A DNA stretch of 27,427 nucleotides from the NCBI GenBank assembly GCA_025999435.1, contig BNXH01000021.1:1-27427 (forward strand). Direction: 5' to 3'. This DNA is from Bacteroidia bacterium. GTDB taxonomy: Bacteria > Bacteroidota > Bacteroidia > Bacteroidales > Dysgonomonadaceae. A model generated the notes under the pieces. The model was not told the origin of the DNA. It searched no databases and saw only the letters and a list, made by a program, of their open reading frames with translations. Positions 23,834 through 27,427 of the stretch are shown in pieces (the first letter of the stretch is position 1; every line of letters starts with the position of its first letter). Made by a program: the position numbers and the translations under genes.

Positions 23834-25189
23834 TTACGCAAACAACGCCTCATGTAAAATCTCGCCCACAGTAGGGTGAGGGAATACGATCTTGCGGAAC
23901 TCATCCACAGTGTATTCTTTCTCAATAGCTATTCCTGCAATGACGACCAGTTCCGATGCCGGATTACCCAGCATATGGCAGCCGATTATCTTTTGGTCTT
24001 CGCTTACGATTAGCTTGCACACGCCGTTGCCCATCTCGTTTTCGGCAACAAAGCGTCCCGAATAGGCCATCGGCAACTTCAATACCGAGTATGCGATTCC
24101 TTTCGTAGTAAGTTCTTCTTCGGTCTGTCCTACGCCTACTATTTCGGGATTGGTATAGACTACTCCCGGAATAGCCTTGTAGCTCATGTTGTCCTTTTTA
24201 CCCAAAATATTGTTGACAGCCACTTCTCCCTCACGTACAGCCGTATGTGCCAAAAGAGAATATCCGGTAATATCGCCACAGGCATATACGTTCGGGTGCG
24301 ATGTACGCATTTGTCCGTCAGCCTTCACGCCGTTGCGGAACAGCTCTATTCCGAGCTTGTCGAGACTGAGGTTTGCCGTTACGGGGCGGCGGCCTGTACT
24401 CAGCAATATCCGGGATGCAGGGATAGTCGATTGTTCGCCGTCTTTTTCGATGATCACTTCCTTACCCCTTATCTCCACTACTTTGGTATCGAGATGGAAG
24501 TTGATTCCTTTCTTCGCATATTCGGTGCGGAGCATTGCCGACAGTTCTTTGTCCATCGCGCCGAGTATCTCCGGAAGCATTTCTATGACATTCACCTTTA
24601 CGCCCAAACTGTTGAAGAACGAAGCAAACTCCACGCCGATAACGCCTCCGCCGATGATGGCGAGCGATTCGGGCAGTTCCTTGTTGTCGAGAGCCTCTTT
24701 CGATGTCCAGTAACCGCTTCCTTCCAGCCCTTTGATCGGCGGAACGATGGTTTCCGATCCTGTGCAAAGCAATACTTTGGCGGCAGTGATGGTTTCGCCG
24801 TTGCAAGAGATCAGGATATTGCGTTCGCCGTCCTCGCCATCTATTACCGCCTCGCCTGTTACGACCGTCACGTCGTGCGCCGCCAGCTTTTGTTTGATGC
24901 CGGCTACCAGCTTGCGAACCGTTTTTTGTTTGCGGGCAATGATTTTGGGTAGGTCGAAGGTTGCTTCACCTTCTACCGAGACGCCGTACTTTGCCGAGCT
25001 TTTTATATTGTCGAGCGTTTTGGCAGAATACAAAAGCGTCTTTGTGGGAATGCAGCCCTCATTGAGGCACACTCCGCCTAAGGCGTTCTTTTCGAATAAG
25101 ATTGTTTTCAGTCCTCCGGCCGAAGCTCTCTCTGCTGCCGTGTATCCGGCAGGGCCTCCGCCGATGATTGCGATGTCGTACAATGTCAT
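23834..25189 (-). CDS. lpd: Dihydrolipoyl dehydrogenase
   Basis: The flavoprotein E3 of 2-oxoacid dehydrogenase or glycine cleavage complexes; it reoxidises dihydrolipoamide with NAD+. The 451 residues show the FAD motif GGGPAG (10-15), the redox pair C41/C46 in GGVCLNEGCIPTK, the NAD site GGGVIGVEFAS, the second FAD motif ACGDITG, and the C-terminal catalytic H438 and E443 in HPTVGE. No lipoyl or acyltransferase genes are nearby, so the partner complex is unknown. Its upstream region is occupied by the family A array. The closest promoter-like box, TAACTTTA at 25212-25219, has one mismatch. Confidence 0.95.
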   Translation of the reverse strand: MTLYDIAIIGGGPAGYTAAERASAGGLKTILFEKNALGGVCLNEGCIPTKTLLYSAKTLDNIKSSAKYGVSVEGEATFDLPKIIARKQKTVRKLVAGIKQKLAAHDVTVVTGEAVIDGEDGERNILISCNGETITAAKVLLCTGSETIVPPIKGLEGSGYWTSKEALDNKELPESLAIIGGGVIGVEFASFFNSLGVKVNVIEMLPEILGAMDKELSAMLRTEYAKKGINFHLDTKVVEIRGKEVIIEKDGEQSTIPASRILLSTGRRPVTANLSLDKLGIELFRNGVKADGQMRTSHPNVYACGDITGYSLLAHTAVREGEVAVNNILGKKDNMSYKAIPGVVYTNPEIVGVGQTEEELTTKGIAYSVLKLPMAYSGRFVAENEMGNGVCKLIVSEDQKIIGCHMLGNPASELVVIAGIAIEKEYTVDEFRKIVFPHPTVGEILHEALFA

Positions 25190-25450
25190 GTCTTTGGTTG
25201 TTATTTTAGGTTAAAGTTATTTTTGTTTTATATTTTCTTTCTGTCTCGTCATTGCGAAGGTTTACCTGAAGCAATCCAGTTTATTCTTCCCTCCGTTTGC
25301 AATGACGAAGTCCCCTTTTTTGTTTTTTCCTGCTTTTTTCTTCTCTCGTCATTGCGAAGGTTTACCCGAAGCAATCCAGTTTATTCTTCACTCCGTTCGC
25401 AATGACGAAGTCCCCTTTTGTTTTTCTTTTGACGTGTCTTACTCTTCTCT

Positions 25451-25858
25451 CGTCATTGCGAGGGTTTACCCGAAGCAATCCAGTTTATTCTTCCCTCTGT
25501 TCGCAATGACGAAGTTACCATTCTTTTATTTCGTTCCATAAATCCTTCCATTCAGGATTTATTTGTTCTATCAATTTCAACTTTTTGGAACGACTGCCTG
25601 CTTTTATTCGTTTTTCTTCAGCTATAGCTTCTTCTATCGAACTAAAAACGTTATAATACACCAACATAGTACATCCATATTTTGAAGTAAAACTTTGAGG
25701 ATGTATACGAGTCTTATGTTCCTGAACACGCTCAATCAATCGAGAAGTAACACCAATATATAGTGTTCCGTTTCGTTGGTTAGTCATAATGTATACACAG
25801 CCTCCTCTTTCCACTAATTTTTTGTTTTCTGGATTGCTTCACTCCGTTCGCAATGACG
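25451..25858. mobile_element. Candidate element: GIY-YIG gene bounded by family A arms
   Basis: The left boundary is the unit 25451-25511, carrying the full left arm CGTCATTGCGAGGG...GAAGCAATCCAG. The right boundary is a lone right arm, CTGGATTGCTTC to GCAATGACG (25829-25858). Together they look like one family A unit whose loop holds the gene at 25515-25814. This is an inference from layout; no target duplication has been shown. Confidence 0.45.
25515..25814 (-). CDS. Small single-domain GIY-YIG nuclease
   Basis: The 99-residue protein is a complete GIY-YIG domain: CVYI (6-9) for the GIY strand, YIG at 19-21, R29 on the first helix, H33, Y46, E67 in AEEKRIK as the metal-binding glutamate, and N86-P87. 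It resembles the URI/YhbQ-like group that is common in Bacteroidota in several copies; these are probable DNA nucleases of uncertain role. The start is GTG at 25814 (giving MERGGCVYIMTN, the usual family start); a TGA lies in frame a few codons upstream within the repeat. The stop is three bases from a family A unit, and another half unit lies upstream, so the gene is entirely within the array. It is slightly AT-rich. Confidence 0.9.
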   Translation of the reverse strand: MERGGCVYIMTNQRNGTLYIGVTSRLIERVQEHKTRIHPQSFTSKYGCTMLVYYNVFSSIEEAIAEEKRIKAGSRSKKLKLIEQINPEWKDLWNEIKEW

Positions 25859-26425
25859 AAGTCCCCTTTTTTGTTTTTTCCTGCTTTTTTCTTCTCTCGT
25901 CATTGCGAAGGTTTACCTGAAGCAATCCAGTTTATTCTTCTCTCCGTTTGCAATGACGAAGTCCTCTTTTTTGTTTTTTCTGCTTTTTTCTTCTCTCGTC
26001 ATTGCGAGGGTTTACCTGAAGCAATCCAGTTTATTCTTCACTCCGTTCGCAATGACGAAGTCCCCTTTTTTGTTTTTTCTGCTTTTTTCTTTCTCGTCAT
26101 TGCGAGGGTTTACCCGAAGCAATCCAGTTATCATCCTCTGGATTGCTTCACTCCGTTCGCAATGACGAAGTCCTCTTTTTTGTTTTTTCCTGCTTTTTTC
26201 TTTCTCGTCATTGCGAGGGTTTACCCGAAGCAATCCAGTTATCATCCTCTGGATTGCTTCACTTCGTTCGCAATGACGAAGTCCCCTTTTGTTTTTCTTT
26301 TGACGTGTCTTACTCTTCTCTCGTCATTGCGAGGGTTTACCCGAAGCAATCCAGTTTATTCTTCCCTCCGTTTGCAATGACGAAGCTTTTCCCCGATGTA
26401 AATATTTATAAAAGCGAACATAATA

Positions 26426-27427
26426 TCACAAATTGAAATATTCCTCCAGTTTCTTGCCAATTTCTTCATAAAAGCTTTTTAAATCCTCTTTTGTATAGCC
26501 ATTTCCGCCCCATTCTTTAATGGCCTTTTCCGAATAATCGAAAATTTGATTTTCTATGCCTGAAATCCGCTGTAAAACGCCTTCTTTGTCCTTTGATACG
26601 AGTGCCGACAGATCGATGTAATCCTTGCCTTCGCCCCTTTCAATAGGGAATAATCGTTTCTTTAACTCCAATGACCAATCACATATTTTGGCGTTGCCTG
26701 TTTCGTCGGCAAGCATGGTCGATGGATATATCTTATTTTCATTCAACCATATAGGTATAGCCGGAGTGGTCAGTGGCGAGCCAAGTATTGTCCACATGGT
26801 AGTCTGCTGCACAGGTTCTTTGTCTTTTATTCCCTGCACCACAATAACCGATGAGGTAGAATAACGGGGAATGAAGTCGCGGAACGGATAATATACCGGT
26901 TTATCGCCGTTTTCGGGCATGATGCTGTACAGGTCAACGCCAGTGATGCCGTGAGTAAGGCAACGCGATACGTCCTGAAGCAAGAGCCTGTAAGACAGAC
27001 CGTTTGCCAGGGATGCCTTATAAAACAAGCCGGAAGCGGACTGATAGCGGCTCAGCCCCATGTCCCGTTCCCTATCGCCCGAAAAGGAATAATTGGTACG
27101 GATAATGTATCCCATTGGTGCGGTGGACAGGTCGTTGGCATCGAATTTCTTATAGCCTATGTCGTTGGTTTCGTAGTAAGCGCAGCCTCCCTGTGCGTCT
27201 ATCACGCCGAAGTTGGCGCTCAATTGCATGGGCTTGGGCAGCCCGGCGAGCAACTTCTCAAAGTCGGCAAGCGTGGCGCAACGTTGCAAAGCCATTTTCA
27301 TGACGATACCTTCGCGCTCTTCATTCCCTTCGTTGGTAGGATTGATGTTGTACGAAGCCGAGTTCATAATGGCAAAGCCCGCCGAGTTGTAGCCTCCCCA
27401 GACTTCTTTACCATCTTTGTCGCTACT
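26426..27427 (-). CDS. C45-like acyltransferase/hydrolase (NTN-hydrolase type), partial
   Basis: The - strand frame is open from 26426 to the end of the window, so the true start lies outside; 333 residues are visible. An internal ATG at 27367 is not the natural start, because the preceding 20 codons (DGKEVWGGYNSAGFAIMNSA) continue the same domain. The pattern WGGYNSAGFAIMN, then DFEKLLAGLPKPMQLSANFGVIDAQG and AYYETND, resembles family C45 (isopenicillin N acyltransferase-like) enzymes. These have an N-terminal nucleophile cysteine, which would lie upstream of the window edge. The substrate is unknown. The stop lies 44 bases from the end of the family A array. Confidence 0.65.
   Translation of the reverse strand, partial: SSDKDGKEVWGGYNSAGFAIMNSASYNINPTNEGNEEREGIVMKMALQRCATLADFEKLLAGLPKPMQLSANFGVIDAQGGCAYYETNDIGYKKFDANDLSTAPMGYIIRTNYSFSGDRERDMGLSRYQSASGLFYKASLANGLSYRLLLQDVSRCLTHGITGVDLYSIMPENGDKPVYYPFRDFIPRYSTSSVIVVQGIKDKEPVQQTTMWTILGSPLTTPAIPIWLNENKIYPSTMLADETGNAKICDWSLELKKRLFPIERGEGKDYIDLSALVSKDKEGVLQRISGIENQIFDYSEKAIKEWGGNGYTKEDLKSFYEEIGKKLEEYFNL

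Larger units (their letters stand above)
25247..26382. repeat. Array of family A palindromes (eight complete units and one half unit)
   Basis: Units are at 25247-25307, 25347-25407, 25451-25511, 25898-25958, 25997-26057, 26095-26167, 26206-26278 and 26322-26382, with a right half at 25830-25858. Each unit starts CGTCATTGCGA and ends TGCAATGACG or CGCAATGACG. The two 73-base units also have an inner stem (GAAGCAATCCAG against CTGGATTGCTTC); the 61-base units have lost the right inner arm. Spacers are about 38-43 bases of pyrimidines and fall into two near-identical types (CCTGCTTTTTTCTTCTCT and TTGACGTGTCTTACTC). A GIY-YIG gene lies between the third unit and the half unit. The array is upstream of lpd and covers two gene-free stretches (25190-25514 and 25815-26425). 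Confidence 0.92.

Noticed and set aside
24245..24952. A 235-codon + strand ORF opposite lpd
   Set aside because: It is a shadow of the well-supported dihydrolipoyl dehydrogenase gene, with no domain and no start context.
25853..26380. A + strand frame of 175 codons rich in F and containing repeated SRHCEGLPEAIQ-like segments
   Set aside because: It is a translation of the palindrome array and its pyrimidine spacers. Unit-to-unit distances (98, 99, 111, 116 bases) do not keep one frame, and there is no promoter or domain.
25247..26382. CRISPR array
   Set aside because: The repeated units are long palindromes of two lengths, the spacers are near-identical pyrimidine tracts rather than unique sequences, and no cas genes are present.

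Overview
The window is chromosomal DNA from a member of the Bacteroidota, most likely the order Bacteroidales (a Dysgonomonas- or Parabacteroides-like genome is my inference). The reasons are several promoters of the TAnnTTTG type used by this phylum, a ribosomal block rpmB-rpmG-DUF4295-ftsY with DUF4295 known only from this phylum, a HECLGH-type dipeptidyl peptidase III, DUF4369-thioredoxin and MPSFPGG-type TonB proteins, and many lipoproteins. No tRNA, rRNA, CRISPR or phage genes were seen.

Layout. 1-3260 (+): the end of an unknown gene, a lipoprotein dipeptidyl peptidase III and tag (3-methyladenine glycosylase), each followed by a palindromic repeat. 3282-6177 (-): a TonB C-terminal-domain lipoprotein, gapA and an NAD-dependent epimerase. 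6406-12271 (+): rpmB, rpmG, DUF4295, ftsY, an AT-rich lipoprotein, rimO, an HU protein and a striking HU-transmembrane-LysM fusion. 12309-22295 (-): rnhB, an AT-rich zinc-protease-like lipoprotein, a metallophosphoesterase, then a surface-glycan group (LicD, GT2, GT11 fucosyltransferase, DUF268 methyltransferase-like, flippase, EptA-like phosphoethanolamine transferase). 22510-23586 (+): a TlpA-like thioredoxin lying convergent to lpd (23834-25189, -). 25247-26382: an array of palindromic units surrounding a small GIY-YIG nuclease gene. 26426-27427 (-): a C45-like hydrolase cut by the window edge.

The main non-coding theme is repeat families. Family A is a palindrome CGTCATTGCGAGG...CAATGACG, with eight complete and one half unit in the 25.2-26.4 kb array and three dispersed copies. 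Family B is a palindrome TGTCATCCTGAG...CATGACA, two copies. Family C consists of intergenic elements made of repeated short words around a conserved core TTTTTGTCGCTTCGCG, four core copies. Most sit just after stop codons. Family C supplies parts of promoters and, in one gene, the last codons of the protein.

The best candidate for an undescribed system is the GIY-YIG nuclease embedded in its own palindrome array. Its organisation recalls REP palindromes with their RAYT transposases, but with a different nuclease fold. Other notable points are a predicted membrane-spanning link between DNA and peptidoglycan (HU-TM-LysM), and a lipoprotein gene inserted next to rnhB that appears to reuse a duplicated copy of the rnhB start region for coupled translation.
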